From positions 620,001 to 684,000 of the forward strand of contig JAWKRT010000001.1 of assembly GCA_041389495.1 (NCBI GenBank): a DNA stretch of 64,000 nucleotides, read 5' to 3'. Below are positions 43,349-52,303 of the stretch, in pieces. Every line of letters starts with the position of its first letter. The stretch's first letter is position 1. Origin of the DNA: Myxococcota bacterium (lineage in GTDB: Bacteria > Myxococcota_A > UBA9160 > UBA4427). The translations under genes were made by a program, and so were the position numbers. The notes beneath the pieces were generated by a model. That model was not told the DNA's origin, did no database searches, and saw nothing but the letters and a program-made list of their open reading frames with translations.

Positions 43349-43954
43349 ATGCGCGCCGTCGCCGCCGCTCTCGTGGGTACGCTCTCGCTCGGGCTCGCGC
43401 TAAAGGACGCGCGCGCCGGGACGACGGCGCGCGCCGCCGTCGAGGAGACGGTGTCCGCCGTGCTCGGCGTCCTGCGGAACGAGTCGCTCGACGTCGAGCA
43501 GCGCCGCACCGAGATCGAGGGCATCGCCTACGCCCGCTTCGACTTCGAGACGATGGGCAAGCTCGTGCTCGCGCAGAACTGGAAGAAGTTCGATCCCGCG
43601 CAGCGCGACGCCTTCATCGGCGAGTTCAAGCGCCACCTCTCGCGCAGCTACGGGACGCGGATCGAGCGCTACGAGCAGGAGGAGGTCGACATCCTCGGCG
43701 AGCGCGAGGAGCAGCGCGGCGACGTCACCGTGCAGACCGCGATCCGCGGCGGCCAGTTCGACGGCATCGCGATCGACTACCGGATGCGCAGCCGCGGCGG
43801 CGACTGGCGCGTGATCGACGTCGTGATCGAGGGCGTCTCGCTCGTCTCGAACTTCCGCTCGCAGTTCAAGGACATCGTCTCGAAGGACGGCCCCGCCGCG
43901 CTGATCGCGAAGCTCCAGGAGAAGAACGCGGCGCCCGAGGTCTCGACCGAGTAG
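43349..43954 (+). CDS. mlaC: Periplasmic phospholipid carrier MlaC
   Basis: 201 residues with a signal peptide (AAALVGTLSLGLALKDARAG). MlaC/Ttg2D features: RFDFETMGKLVLAQNWKKFD, QRDAFIGEFKRHLSRSYGTR, IDYRMRSRGGDWRVIDVVIE and GVSLVSNFRSQFKDIVSKDG. It shuttles phospholipid between MlaA and MlaFED. Last gene of the operon; the neighbour is convergent 25 bases on. A short Ala/Glu tail ends the protein. Confidence 0.94.
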   Translation: MRAVAAALVGTLSLGLALKDARAGTTARAAVEETVSAVLGVLRNESLDVEQRRTEIEGIAYARFDFETMGKLVLAQNWKKFDPAQRDAFIGEFKRHLSRSYGTRIERYEQEEVDILGEREEQRGDVTVQTAIRGGQFDGIAIDYRMRSRGGDWRVIDVVIEGVSLVSNFRSQFKDIVSKDGPAALIAKLQEKNAAPEVSTE

Positions 43955-43979
43955 CGCCGCCGCGCGCGAGCGTCCGCGA

Positions 43980-44762
43980 CTAGCGCGCGGCGAAGTCGAG
44001 CACGAGGCGCTCGAACGCCGCCGGATCCTCGAAGTACATCGAGTGCCCGGCGCCCGGCACCTCCGCCCATTCGCACCCGGGCACGAGCGCCGCCACCTCG
44101 CGCAGCGCGCGCGGCGGGAAGAGCGCGTCCTCCTCGGCGGCGATCATCAGGGTGGGGACGGCGTAGCCCGCGAGCTCGGACGGCGCGACGCGCGCGTCGG
44201 GGGCCGCGACGGCGCCGAGCATGCGCGGCTCGAAGCCGGTGTTGAGCGCGCTGATGCGGTCGTAGAGATGGACCATCTCGGGTCGCTCGCGCGCGAAGCG
44301 GCGCGAGAAGGTGATCGCGCCGCGCAGGCTCTCCTCTCCGCCTTCCGCGGCGCCGCGCCCGATCTCGGCCATCGCCGCGAGCACGCCGTCCGTCACGAGC
44401 CCTCCCGGCGTTCCGGCGAGCACGAGCTTCGCGACGCGCTCGGGATGGCGGACGGCGAGGGGCAGGGCGCTCCAGCCCCCCATCGACATCCCGACGACGA
44501 CCGCGCGATCGACGCCGGCCGCGTCGAGCACGGCGAGCAGGTCGCGCGGGAAGTGCCGCGCCGCGAAGTCCTCCTTCGCGCAGCGCGAGCGCCCGAAGCA
44601 GCGGTGATCGAACACGACCACGCGGTGGCGGCGCGCGAACGCGGGGATCTGCTGCCACCAGACGAGCGTGTTGCCGCCCGCGCCGTGCGCGAGCACGAGC
44701 GGCGGGCCGTCGCCGTACGTCTCGTACCAGATCTCCGCGGCCTCGCCCTTCGCGTACGGCAT
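43980..44762 (-). CDS. Alpha/beta hydrolase
   Basis: 260 residues. Oxyanion loop VLAHGAGGNTLVW, nucleophile elbow VVGMSMGGWSALPLAV (Ser in GMSMG), acid near LMIAAEEDALFP and catalytic His in VPGAGHSMYFEDPAAFE. This is a complete single-domain hydrolase of the epoxide-hydrolase/3-oxoadipate-lactonase-like group, cytosolic (no signal). Substrate unknown. The ggt gene lies upstream on the same strand across a 76-base gap. Confidence 0.92.
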   Translation of the reverse strand: MPYAKGEAAEIWYETYGDGPPLVLAHGAGGNTLVWWQQIPAFARRHRVVVFDHRCFGRSRCAKEDFAARHFPRDLLAVLDAAGVDRAVVVGMSMGGWSALPLAVRHPERVAKLVLAGTPGGLVTDGVLAAMAEIGRGAAEGGEESLRGAITFSRRFARERPEMVHLYDRISALNTGFEPRMLGAVAAPDARVAPSELAGYAVPTLMIAAEEDALFPPRALREVAALVPGCEWAEVPGAGHSMYFEDPAAFERLVLDFAAR

Positions 44763-44838
44763 GGCTCGTCTCCTTCGCTTCCTTCGCGCGCGCAGTGCGC
44801 GCAGCTCGCGCAGCGCGCGCCGACTCCGCGACGCGTTC

Positions 44839-46533
44839 TCACAGGGGCATGGCGCAGCCGTCGGCGCGCGGATCGCTCCCGCCCCAGAGCACGCCGTCGC
44901 GCGTGCGCTGCACGATCTGCCCGCGCCCGAAGCTCGCGCGCCCGAGGCCGCCGAGCACCTGCGTCTCGTGTCCTCGCGCGGCGAGCGCGCGCAGCGTGTC
45001 GGCGGGAAGCCCTTCCTCGAGCTGCACGGCGTCGCCCGCCTCGCCGCCCGGGAGCTGGAAGCGAGGCCGGTCGAGCGCGGACTGCGGATCCTCGCCGTCG
45101 TCGGCGAGCGCGACGACGACCTGCAGGTGTCCCTGCGGCTGCATGAAGCCGCCCATCACGCCGAACGGTCCGAACAGCGCTCCGTCGTCGGCGTGCGTGA
45201 GCATGCCCGGGATGATCGTGTGGTACGGACGCTTGCGCGGCGCGACGACGTTCGGGTGGCGCGGATCGAGCGAGAACCCCGCGCCGCGGTTCTGGAGCGC
45301 GAAGCCGCAGCCTTCGGGCACGAGTCCGGTGCCGAAGAACTGGTAGTTGCTGTTGATGAACGAGCACGCGTTGCCGGCCGCGTCGACGGCGCACAGGTAG
45401 ACCGTGTCGCTGCCCGCGAGCGGGCGTCCCGCGAGCGCGCCGGGGTTCGCGCGCGACGGGTCGATCGCGTCGCGGCGCCGCGCGAGGTAGGTCTCGGACA
45501 GCAGCTCGTCGACGGGCACGCGCGCGTGCGCCGGGTCGGCGACGAACGCGCGCGCGTCGGCGAACGCGAGCCGCATCGCCTCGATCATCGCGTGGAAGCG
45601 CTCGGGCCCGAGCGGGTCGAGCGACGCCAGGTCGAGCCCGCGCACGAGCCCGAGCGCGATCAGCGCCGCGAGGCCCTGGCCGTTCGGCGCGCACTCCCAG
45701 ACGCGCAGCCCGCGGTACTCGAGCGAGATCGGATCCTCGAAGGTCGATGCGTGCTCGGCGAGGTCGGCGGCCGCGAGCGCGCCGCCGTGGTCGCGGACGA
45801 CGCGCTCGATCGCCCGCGCGACGTCGCCTTCGTAGAACGCGGCGCGCCCGCCCTCCGCGAGCGCGCGCAGCGTGCGCGCGAGGTCGGCGTTGCGGAAGCG
45901 CTCGCCGGGCGCGGGCGCGCGACCGTCGATCTGGAGCGCGCGCCCGCCGGGCGACGCGTCGAGCTGGAAGCGCGCGAGCTTCCACAGCTCGGCGGTGATC
46001 GGCGCGACCGGGAAGCCCTCCTCGGCGAGCTCGATCGCCGGCGCCAGCACGGAGTCGAGCGGCAGCGAGCCGTGCCGCTCGAGCGCGTCGCACCACCCCG
46101 CGAACGCGCCCGGCACCGTCACCGTGTGCGCGTGGAAGCGCGGCATCTCTCCGCGGACGCCATCGCGCTCGAGCCGCGCGAGGTCGAGCGCGGCGGGCGC
46201 GCGGCCCGAGCCGTTCAGCGCGTGCACGCGCCGCGTCGAGGCGTCGTGCACGAGCGCGAAGCAGTCGCCTCCGAGCCCGGTCATCACCGGCTCCGTGACC
46301 GCGAGCGCGGCCGCCGCCGCGACCGCGGCGTCGGTGGCGTTGCCGCCCTCGCGCAGCATGCGCAGGCCGGCGGCGGTCGCGAGCGGCTGGCTCGACGCGA
46401 CGAGACCGCGCGTGCCGAGCACGGGCGAGCGCGACGAGCGGAACGCGAGCCGATCGTTCGGTGCCTTCGGGCGCGGCGCGCCGTTGCGCGCGGCGTCGGC
46501 GAGCGGAGCAGCGGGGTCGGTGGCGGCGGGCAC
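44839..46533 (-). CDS. ggt: Gamma-glutamyltransferase-family Ntn hydrolase
   Basis: 564 residues. GREGGNATDAAVAAA-type segment (MLREGGNATDAAVAAAAALA), GLGGDCFALVHD, GSGRAP and ALIALGLVRGLDL. The self-cleavage site is probably Thr of AGSDTVYLCAVDAAGNACSF, then SFINSNYQFFGTGLV and PYHTIIPGML with FGVMGGFMQPQGHLQV. No signal peptide is evident, unlike periplasmic GGT of E. coli. The residue before the nucleophile is Asp (normally Thr/His context TTH), so specificity may differ: cephalosporin acylase or other gamma-glutamyl substrates. Confidence 0.9.
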   Translation of the reverse strand: MPAATDPAAPLADAARNGAPRPKAPNDRLAFRSSRSPVLGTRGLVASSQPLATAAGLRMLREGGNATDAAVAAAAALAVTEPVMTGLGGDCFALVHDASTRRVHALNGSGRAPAALDLARLERDGVRGEMPRFHAHTVTVPGAFAGWCDALERHGSLPLDSVLAPAIELAEEGFPVAPITAELWKLARFQLDASPGGRALQIDGRAPAPGERFRNADLARTLRALAEGGRAAFYEGDVARAIERVVRDHGGALAAADLAEHASTFEDPISLEYRGLRVWECAPNGQGLAALIALGLVRGLDLASLDPLGPERFHAMIEAMRLAFADARAFVADPAHARVPVDELLSETYLARRRDAIDPSRANPGALAGRPLAGSDTVYLCAVDAAGNACSFINSNYQFFGTGLVPEGCGFALQNRGAGFSLDPRHPNVVAPRKRPYHTIIPGMLTHADDGALFGPFGVMGGFMQPQGHLQVVVALADDGEDPQSALDRPRFQLPGGEAGDAVQLEEGLPADTLRALAARGHETQVLGGLGRASFGRGQIVQRTRDGVLWGGSDPRADGCAMPL

Positions 46534-46608
46534 GCGTCGAGTCTACTCCCACGGTGCGCTGCTAGGCTGCCCGACCGCGCCGCGCGGCCGCGCGGGCCGG
46601 AGGGTCGC

Positions 46609-47490
46609 GTGATCGTCGAGCTCGCGTCCATCGTCGCGCCGGTCTACGCGATCGCGGGCCTCGGGTGGGCGTGGGCGCGCTCGCGGCGCCACTTCGACGG
46701 CGCGTTCGCGACCGACCTCGTGATGACGGTCGGCGCGCCCTGTCTCGTGTTCTCGAGCCTCTCCCGCCTCCACATGGACGGCGGCGCGCTCGTCGAGATG
46801 GCGCTCGCCACCGCCGCCGCGCTCGCCTGCTCGTTCGCGATCGGCGCCGTCGCGCTGCGAGCGGCGGGGCTCTCGCTGCCCACCTTCCTCGGGACGCTCG
46901 TCTTCGGCAACACCGGCAACATGGGCCTCCCGCTCTGCTACTTCGCGTTCGGCGACGAGGGGCTCGCCTTCGGCGCGTGCTTCTTCGCCGTCGCGTCGAT
47001 CGCGCACTACACGGTCGGACAGTGGGTCTGGAGCGGGCGCGTCTCGCTGCGCGAGGTGAACACGCCGCTCAGCTGGGCCGCCGTCGCCGCGGTGGTCGTG
47101 CTCGCGACGGGCGCGCGCGTGCCCGCGTGGGTCGACCGCACGACCGCGACGCTCGGTGGTCTCGCGATCCCGCTCATGCAGCTGTCGCTCGGCGTCTCGC
47201 TCGCGCAGCTGCGCCTCGCCCACGTGCCGCGGACGCTCGCGCTCTCGCTGCTGCGGCTCGGCATGGGCTTCGGCGTGGGCGTCGCGCTCGCGCACGCGTT
47301 CGCCCTCGAGGGCGTCGCGCGCGGCGTGCTCGTGCTCGACTGCGCGATGCCCGCCGCGGTCTTCAACTACATGATGGCGGCGCGCTACGACCGCGAGCCG
47401 GCCGAGGTGGCGAGCGTGGTCGTGCTCTCGACGCTGCTCGCGTTCGGGACGCTCCCGCTCGTGATCGGCTGGCTGCTCGCAGGCGGCTGA
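46609..47490 (+). CDS. AEC-family transporter
   Basis: 293 residues from GTG 46609 with GGAGGG four bases upstream and a -10-like TAGGCT at 46563. About nine hydrophobic segments. PVYAIAGLGWAWARS opens the protein, VMTVGAPCLVFSSLSRL and FLGTLVFGNTGNMGLPLCYF (the Asn-rich crossing motif) follow, then AIPLMQLSLGVSLAQL and LDCAMPAAVFNYMMAARY. These match the auxin-efflux-carrier (AEC/BART) superfamily used for malonate, malate and other carboxylates. Substrate not predictable from context. Confidence 0.9.
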   Translation: MIVELASIVAPVYAIAGLGWAWARSRRHFDGAFATDLVMTVGAPCLVFSSLSRLHMDGGALVEMALATAAALACSFAIGAVALRAAGLSLPTFLGTLVFGNTGNMGLPLCYFAFGDEGLAFGACFFAVASIAHYTVGQWVWSGRVSLREVNTPLSWAAVAAVVVLATGARVPAWVDRTTATLGGLAIPLMQLSLGVSLAQLRLAHVPRTLALSLLRLGMGFGVGVALAHAFALEGVARGVLVLDCAMPAAVFNYMMAARYDREPAEVASVVVLSTLLAFGTLPLVIGWLLAGG

Positions 47491-47627
47491 CGGCGCCCGA
47501 TGCGGCCGTCCCGGTGCCTCCGATGGGGTCGATCCCTGACTGGAGGTCGGAGGCTTCTCGCCTACGCTGCGCGCGCGTTCGGCCGATGAGGGCCGCGGCG
47601 CGCGGCCGCGCGGTGAGGAGCAGGCTC

Positions 47628-49352
47628 ATGGGCAGCTATCTGAACGACATCGTCCGCACCTACATGGATCACATGATCGACTGGGAGTCGATGCTGCGGC
47701 TGCGCAAGGGCGACGACGTCGACGTCGCCGCCGAGAAGGCCGCGCTGGTGGAGGTGCTCGAGACGGCGGCCGCGATCTGCGAGGAGATCGAGCCCGAGGC
47801 GCGCGCGGGATGGGAGAACGCGTCGCGGCTCGTCGACGGCGAGGTCGTGTATCCGCCGCACGTCGAGCGCGGCTACGCGAAGCTCGCCGAGGCCGGGCTC
47901 ATCTCGTTCGGCGTCGACGAGCAGTACGGCGGCTTCGGGCTCCCGGCCTTCGTCTCGAACCTGATCCTGCAGATGGTCTCGCGCGCGGACGCGGGCCTGA
48001 TGACGATCGTCGGGCTGCAGGCCGGCGTCGCCGAGGACATCCAGCTCTACGCGGACGACGAGCTCAAGCAGGCCTACCTGCCGCGCTTCGCCTCGGGCGA
48101 AGTGATGGGCGCGATGGACCTGACCGAGCCGAACGCCGGCTCCGACCTCGGCGCGATCACCACGCGCGCCGACGAGAAGGACGGCGACTTCTTCCTCTCG
48201 GGCCAGAAGATCTTCATCACGAACGGCGGCTGCGAGGTGCACCTCGTGCTCGCGCGCGACGCCGACACGTACGAGGCGTCGAAGGGCACGACGCGCGGCC
48301 TCTCGCTCTTCCTCTGCCCGCGCACGCTGCCCGACGGCGCGGTGAACGCCGTGCGCGTGCAGCGCCTCGAGCACAAGCTCGGCATCCACGGCTCGCCGAC
48401 GGCCGCGATCGAGTTCGACGAAGCGCGCGCGTGGCGCGTCGGCGAGAAGGGCCAGGGCTTCAAGGCGATGCTGACGCTGATGAACAACGCGCGGCTCGGC
48501 GTCGCCGCGCAGGGCGTCGGCATCTCGGAGGCGGCGCTCCACGCCGCGCTCGCCTACGCGAAGGAGCGCAAGCAGTTCGGCCAGCCGATCGCGAGCCAGC
48601 CGCTCATGAAGAACATGCTCGCGAAGATGGCGCTCTCGCTCGAGGGGAGCCGCGCGCTGCTCTATCGCGCGTGCATCCTCGTCGACCGCAACAAGGCGAT
48701 CGACGCGTTCCTCGCGCGCGGCGAGGGCGACGTCGGGCGCGCGAAGGAGCTGCAGGCCGAGCGCGAGCGCAACGCGACCCGCATCCGTCTGCTCACGCCG
48801 CTCGCGAAGTACCTGGCGACCGAGACGTGCGACGAGGTGAGCCGCAAGGCGATCCAGGTGCACGGCGGCATCGGCTTCATGGCGGAGAGCGAGGTCGGCA
48901 AGCTCCACCACGACGCGATCATCACGACCATCTACGAAGGCACGTCCGAGATCCAGGTCTCGTTCGCGCTGAAGGAGATCGGCAAGGGCGCGCTCGGCGT
49001 CGTCTTCGAGGAGCTCGGACGGGAGCTCGACCACGTCGACGACCCGCGCCTGCGCGAGTTCGCCGCGAAGGTGCGCGCGGGCATGCAGCGCATCCTCGAG
49101 TCGTCGGCCGCGCTGCTCGCGGACTTCGGCTACGCGCTGCTCTCGGCGCAGCTGCTCGCCGACGTCGTGATCGACGTCGTGGTCGCGGCCGAGCTGCTCA
49201 AGCAGGCCCAGGCGAGCCCGGCGCGCTTCGACCTCGCCGCGTCGTGGATCAACCAGAAGATGCTCGACGTCGACGCGAAGACGCGCCGCATCCAGGACGG
49301 CGGCAGCGCGCGCATCGATCGCTGCGAGAAGATCCTCGGGCTCGCGGAGTAG
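47628..49352 (+). CDS. Acyl-CoA dehydrogenase with C-terminal extension
   Basis: 574 residues; GAGGAG seven bases before ATG 47628. The core has DLTEPNAGSDLGAITTRA, GQKIFITNGG, KLGIHGSPTAAIEF and ERKQFGQPIASQPLMKNMLA. The catalytic Glu lies in TTIYEGTSEIQ, the classical short/medium-chain position, unlike the two heteromeric pairs in this window. A C-terminal helical domain (~465-574; FAAKVRAGMQRILESSAALL ... TRRIQDGGSARIDRCEKILG) resembles the extra domain of FadE5/PaFadE-type homodimeric enzymes. Cytosolic beta-oxidation enzyme; stands alone as a transcription unit. Confidence 0.94.
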   Translation: MGSYLNDIVRTYMDHMIDWESMLRLRKGDDVDVAAEKAALVEVLETAAAICEEIEPEARAGWENASRLVDGEVVYPPHVERGYAKLAEAGLISFGVDEQYGGFGLPAFVSNLILQMVSRADAGLMTIVGLQAGVAEDIQLYADDELKQAYLPRFASGEVMGAMDLTEPNAGSDLGAITTRADEKDGDFFLSGQKIFITNGGCEVHLVLARDADTYEASKGTTRGLSLFLCPRTLPDGAVNAVRVQRLEHKLGIHGSPTAAIEFDEARAWRVGEKGQGFKAMLTLMNNARLGVAAQGVGISEAALHAALAYAKERKQFGQPIASQPLMKNMLAKMALSLEGSRALLYRACILVDRNKAIDAFLARGEGDVGRAKELQAERERNATRIRLLTPLAKYLATETCDEVSRKAIQVHGGIGFMAESEVGKLHHDAIITTIYEGTSEIQVSFALKEIGKGALGVVFEELGRELDHVDDPRLREFAAKVRAGMQRILESSAALLADFGYALLSAQLLADVVIDVVVAAELLKQAQASPARFDLAASWINQKMLDVDAKTRRIQDGGSARIDRCEKILGLAE

Positions 49353-49376
49353 CGCCGCCGCGGCGCGGCGCCGCGC

Positions 49377-50558
49377 CTAGCCTCCCGACGCGATCGACTC
49401 GGCCTCGGCGCCCGGCGGCGTGTCGTCGTCGACCTGCTCCCGGTAGCCCTCGGGCAGCGCGACGCGCTGCCGCCCGCCGCGCTTGCCGCGACGCGCGCGC
49501 ATCGCCGACGGCGGGAACCACATCTCCGGGTCGACCTCCGCGAGGATCGCCTCGAGCTCCGCGACCGAATCGATCGCGATCAGCCGGTCGCGCAGGCGCG
49601 CGCTCTGCGGGAAGCCCTTCGTGTACCAGGTGGCGTGCTTGCGGAAGTTGCGCGCGCCCTGGCGCTCTCCCATCCACTCCGCGAGCAGTCGCGCGTGCTC
49701 GACCATCACGCGCGCGATCTCGCCGAAGCGCGGCGGGTCGGGCGGTTCGCGTCCGTCGAACACGCACGCGAGGTCGCGGAACAGCCAGGGGCGCCCGAGG
49801 CAGCCGCGGCCGACGACGACGCCGTCGCAGCCGGTCGCGCGCATCATGCGCAGCGCATCGCCCGCCTCCCAGACGTCGCCGTTCCCGAGCACGGGGATCG
49901 TGCGGACGAGCTGCTTCAGCTCGCCGATCGCGTCCCAGCACGCGTCGCCGTCGTAGTGCTGCGCGGCCGTGCGCGCGTGCATGGCGACGGCCGCACAGCC
50001 CTCGTCCTCGCCGATGCGGCCCGCGTCGCGGAAGGTGAGCCAGTCGTCCTCGATGCCCATGCGGAACTTGATCGTGACGGGAACGTCGCCGGCCGCGCGC
50101 ACGGCCGCGCGCACGATGCGCGCGAGCAGGCGCGGCTTCGCGGGGAGCGCCGCGCCGCCGCCGCGGCTCGTCACCTTGCGCACCGGGCAGCCGAAGTTCA
50201 TGTCGAGGTGGTCGACGCGGCCCTCGCCGCACAGCCACTCGACCGCGCGCCCCACCCAGAGCGGGTCGACGCCGTAGAGCTGGAGGCTGCGCGGGCGCTC
50301 GTCCGGGTCGAACCCGGCGAGGCGCAGCGTCTTCTCGTTGCCCTCGACGAGCGCGCGCGCGGTGATCATCTCCGACACGTACAGGCCCGCGCCGAAGCCG
50401 CGGCAGATGCGCCGGTAGGGCGGGTTCGTGATGCCCGCCATCGGCGCGAGCACCACCGGCGGCCACACGCGCAGCGGGCCGATCGCGACGGGCGCGAACT
50501 CGCCCGGCGCGGCGGGCGCGACGTCGCGGTTCTCCGCGCTCTTGTAGCGATCGTCCAC
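49377..50558 (-). CDS. tRNA-dihydrouridine synthase (Dus, DusB-like)
   Basis: 393 residues from GTG 50558. FMN TIM barrel: VVLAPMAGITNPPYRRICRG, LQLYG, DMNFGCPVRKVTSRGGGAAL (catalytic Cys in NFGCP), PVTIKFRMGIEDD, VAMHARTAAQHYDG, PVLGNGDVWEAGDA, VVVGRGCLGRPWLF and the helical domain with RNFRKHATWYTKGFP. This reduces uridines in tRNA D-loops. The last ~60 residues are a charged tail (MRARRGKRGGRQRVALPEGY) beyond the usual family end. It converges on the acyl-CoA dehydrogenase with a 24-base gap. Confidence 0.94.
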   Translation of the reverse strand: MDDRYKSAENRDVAPAAPGEFAPVAIGPLRVWPPVVLAPMAGITNPPYRRICRGFGAGLYVSEMITARALVEGNEKTLRLAGFDPDERPRSLQLYGVDPLWVGRAVEWLCGEGRVDHLDMNFGCPVRKVTSRGGGAALPAKPRLLARIVRAAVRAAGDVPVTIKFRMGIEDDWLTFRDAGRIGEDEGCAAVAMHARTAAQHYDGDACWDAIGELKQLVRTIPVLGNGDVWEAGDALRMMRATGCDGVVVGRGCLGRPWLFRDLACVFDGREPPDPPRFGEIARVMVEHARLLAEWMGERQGARNFRKHATWYTKGFPQSARLRDRLIAIDSVAELEAILAEVDPEMWFPPSAMRARRGKRGGRQRVALPEGYREQVDDDTPPGAEAESIASGG

Positions 50559-50639
50559 GCCGTGGTGCTCCCGTTCCCCGCGAGCGCCTACACTCGGCCG
50601 GCGCCGCGCGAGCCGACCAGCGTGGCGGGAGGAACGAGC

Positions 50640-51329
50640 TTGCGCAACGCCGGCCCCGGACGCGCGCCGAGACGCCGATCGCCCTCGGTCGCCGCCGCCG
50701 TCTGCGGCGCCCTCCTCGCGCTCGCGCCCCCCGCGCCCGACGCGCGCGCGACGAGCGACGTCGAGTCCGCGATCGAGGACACGGTGATCGTGCGCGTGCT
50801 CGACCGCGAGGTCGTGGGCGTCGACGCGGTCGCGCGCGGCTCGAGCTCGCTGCGGCTCGACCCGGGCGAGCGGCTGCTCTCGCACGAGGCGCGCGGGCGC
50901 ATCGGCATCGTCGTGACCAACCGCCGCCTGCTCGGCTTCTCCGCGAAGTCGGGCTGGACGGAGCGGCGACTGCGCATCGCCGAGTCGACGCCGTCGCGCG
51001 CGGACGTCGACGCGCGACTCGCGCTCTTCCTCACCTCGCAGCGCGCGATCGGCTTCGACGGCCACTGGCGCGAGGAGGTCCTCTCGCCGCAGGAGGCCGT
51101 GCAGCGCTCGAGCCTCGCGTCGAGCACGGCGCTCGTCGTCACGAACCGCCGCGCGATGGGGCTCTCGCCGGCGTCGGGCGGCTTCGTGTCGATCCCGCTG
51201 CGCGTCCACGAGGACGTCGAGCAGGCGCGCGCCGTCGCGACGCTGGCCGAGGTCACCACCTCGCAGCGCGTGCTCGTCTTCAGCGCCGGCGACGGCACGT
51301 GGACCGAAGAGCTCCGCACGCTCGACTGA
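50640..51329 (+). CDS. Exported protein built of four short beta repeats, unknown
   Basis: 229 residues; TTG start with GGAGGAA five bases upstream (GTG 50622 is in frame but lies before that site). Signal peptide (SPSVAAAVCGALLALAPPAP). The mature part has four copies of a ~38-residue unit with consensus VxT[NS]xRxxGFS...GW.EE.L: IVVTNRRLLGFSAKSGWTER (~90), LFLTSQRAIGFDGHWREEVL (~129), LVVTNRRAMGLSPASGGFVS (~165), EVTTSQRVLVFSAGDGTWTE (~204). Such VTNRR strands occur in bacterial PH-like folds, but I know no family with this arrangement. The downstream kinase gene overlaps its end. Confidence 0.7.
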   Translation: MRNAGPGRAPRRRSPSVAAAVCGALLALAPPAPDARATSDVESAIEDTVIVRVLDREVVGVDAVARGSSSLRLDPGERLLSHEARGRIGIVVTNRRLLGFSAKSGWTERRLRIAESTPSRADVDARLALFLTSQRAIGFDGHWREEVLSPQEAVQRSSLASSTALVVTNRRAMGLSPASGGFVSIPLRVHEDVEQARAVATLAEVTTSQRVLVFSAGDGTWTEELRTLD

Positions 51330-52255
51330 GGGCCGGCGCGCCGGGAGCCGCGGCGGCCCGCTCGGGCCGCGTCGTCGGCGTCGGCCTGTGCGTCGTCGAC
51401 CACGTGTATCGCGTCGACGACCTCGCGCTCGCGGGTGCGCGCACGCGCTACCGCGAGCGGGTCGTCGCGCCGGGCGGCATGGCGGCGAACGCGCTCGTGC
51501 AGGCGGCCGCGCTCGGGTGCCGCGCGGAGCTGCTCTCGGCGGTCGGCGACGACGCGGAGGGGCGCGCGCTCCTGCGCGCGCTGCGCGCGCGCGGCGTCGC
51601 GACCCGCCGCGTCGCTCGCAGCCCGGCGGCCGCGACGCCGGTCGCGCTCGTGCTGGTCGACCGGCGGACGGGCGAGCGGCGCTTCGTCGTGCGCGACCGG
51701 CGCGCGCTCGAACGCGGCGCACCGCGCTTCGACCTCGCGCCCGTACGACGCGGCGCGGTCGTCGTCTGCGACGGCCACTTCGCCGGGCGCGCGCGCGAGG
51801 CGCTCGCGAAGGCGCGCGCCGTCGGCGCCGCGACCGTCGGCGACTACACGCGACCCGGTCGCGCCGTCCTCGGGCTCGTCGCGCTCACCGACTTCCCGAT
51901 CGTGCCGCTCGAGTTCGCGGAGCGCTTCGCCGCGGGCGACGTCCGCGAGACGCTGCGCGCCCTGCGCGCGCGCTCGGGCGGGACGCCCGTGGTCACGCTC
52001 GGCGCGCGCGGCGCGCTCGCGCTCGTCGGCGGCCGGTTCCGTCGCATCGCGCCGCACCGCGTCCGCGCCGTCGACACGACGGGCGCGGGCGACGCCTTCC
52101 ACGGCGCGTTCGCCGCCGGCGTCGCGCGCGGGCTCCCCGTGCTCGAGAGCCTCGCGGTCGCGAGTCGCGCCGGGGCGGTCGCGTGCACCGCGCTCGGCGC
52201 GACGGCGCGGCTGCTCGGCGAGCGCGACCTCCCCCGCGGCGCGCTCGGCGCTTGA
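51299..52255 (+). CDS. PfkB-family carbohydrate kinase
   Basis: 318 residues from GTG 51299, which lies inside the preceding gene (31-base overlap); no other ATG/GTG/TTG gives the N-terminal strand. First signature GGMAANALVQAAALG (Gly-Gly rich), ATP/anion-hole signature VDTTGAGDAFHGAFAAGVA with the catalytic Asp. Ribokinase-like fold. Phosphorylates a sugar, nucleoside or similar alcohol; the substrate cannot be assigned. TPVALVLVDRRTGERRFVVR is the typical lid region. Ends 48 bases before parE. Confidence 0.88.
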   Translation: MDRRAPHARLRAGAPGAAAARSGRVVGVGLCVVDHVYRVDDLALAGARTRYRERVVAPGGMAANALVQAAALGCRAELLSAVGDDAEGRALLRALRARGVATRRVARSPAAATPVALVLVDRRTGERRFVVRDRRALERGAPRFDLAPVRRGAVVVCDGHFAGRAREALAKARAVGAATVGDYTRPGRAVLGLVALTDFPIVPLEFAERFAAGDVRETLRALRARSGGTPVVTLGARGALALVGGRFRRIAPHRVRAVDTTGAGDAFHGAFAAGVARGLPVLESLAVASRAGAVACTALGATARLLGERDLPRGALGA

Positions 52256-52303
52256 AGGGGCCGGGCGGATCGCCGAACCTCCGCGCCCGAGGGTGGGAGG
52301 GGA

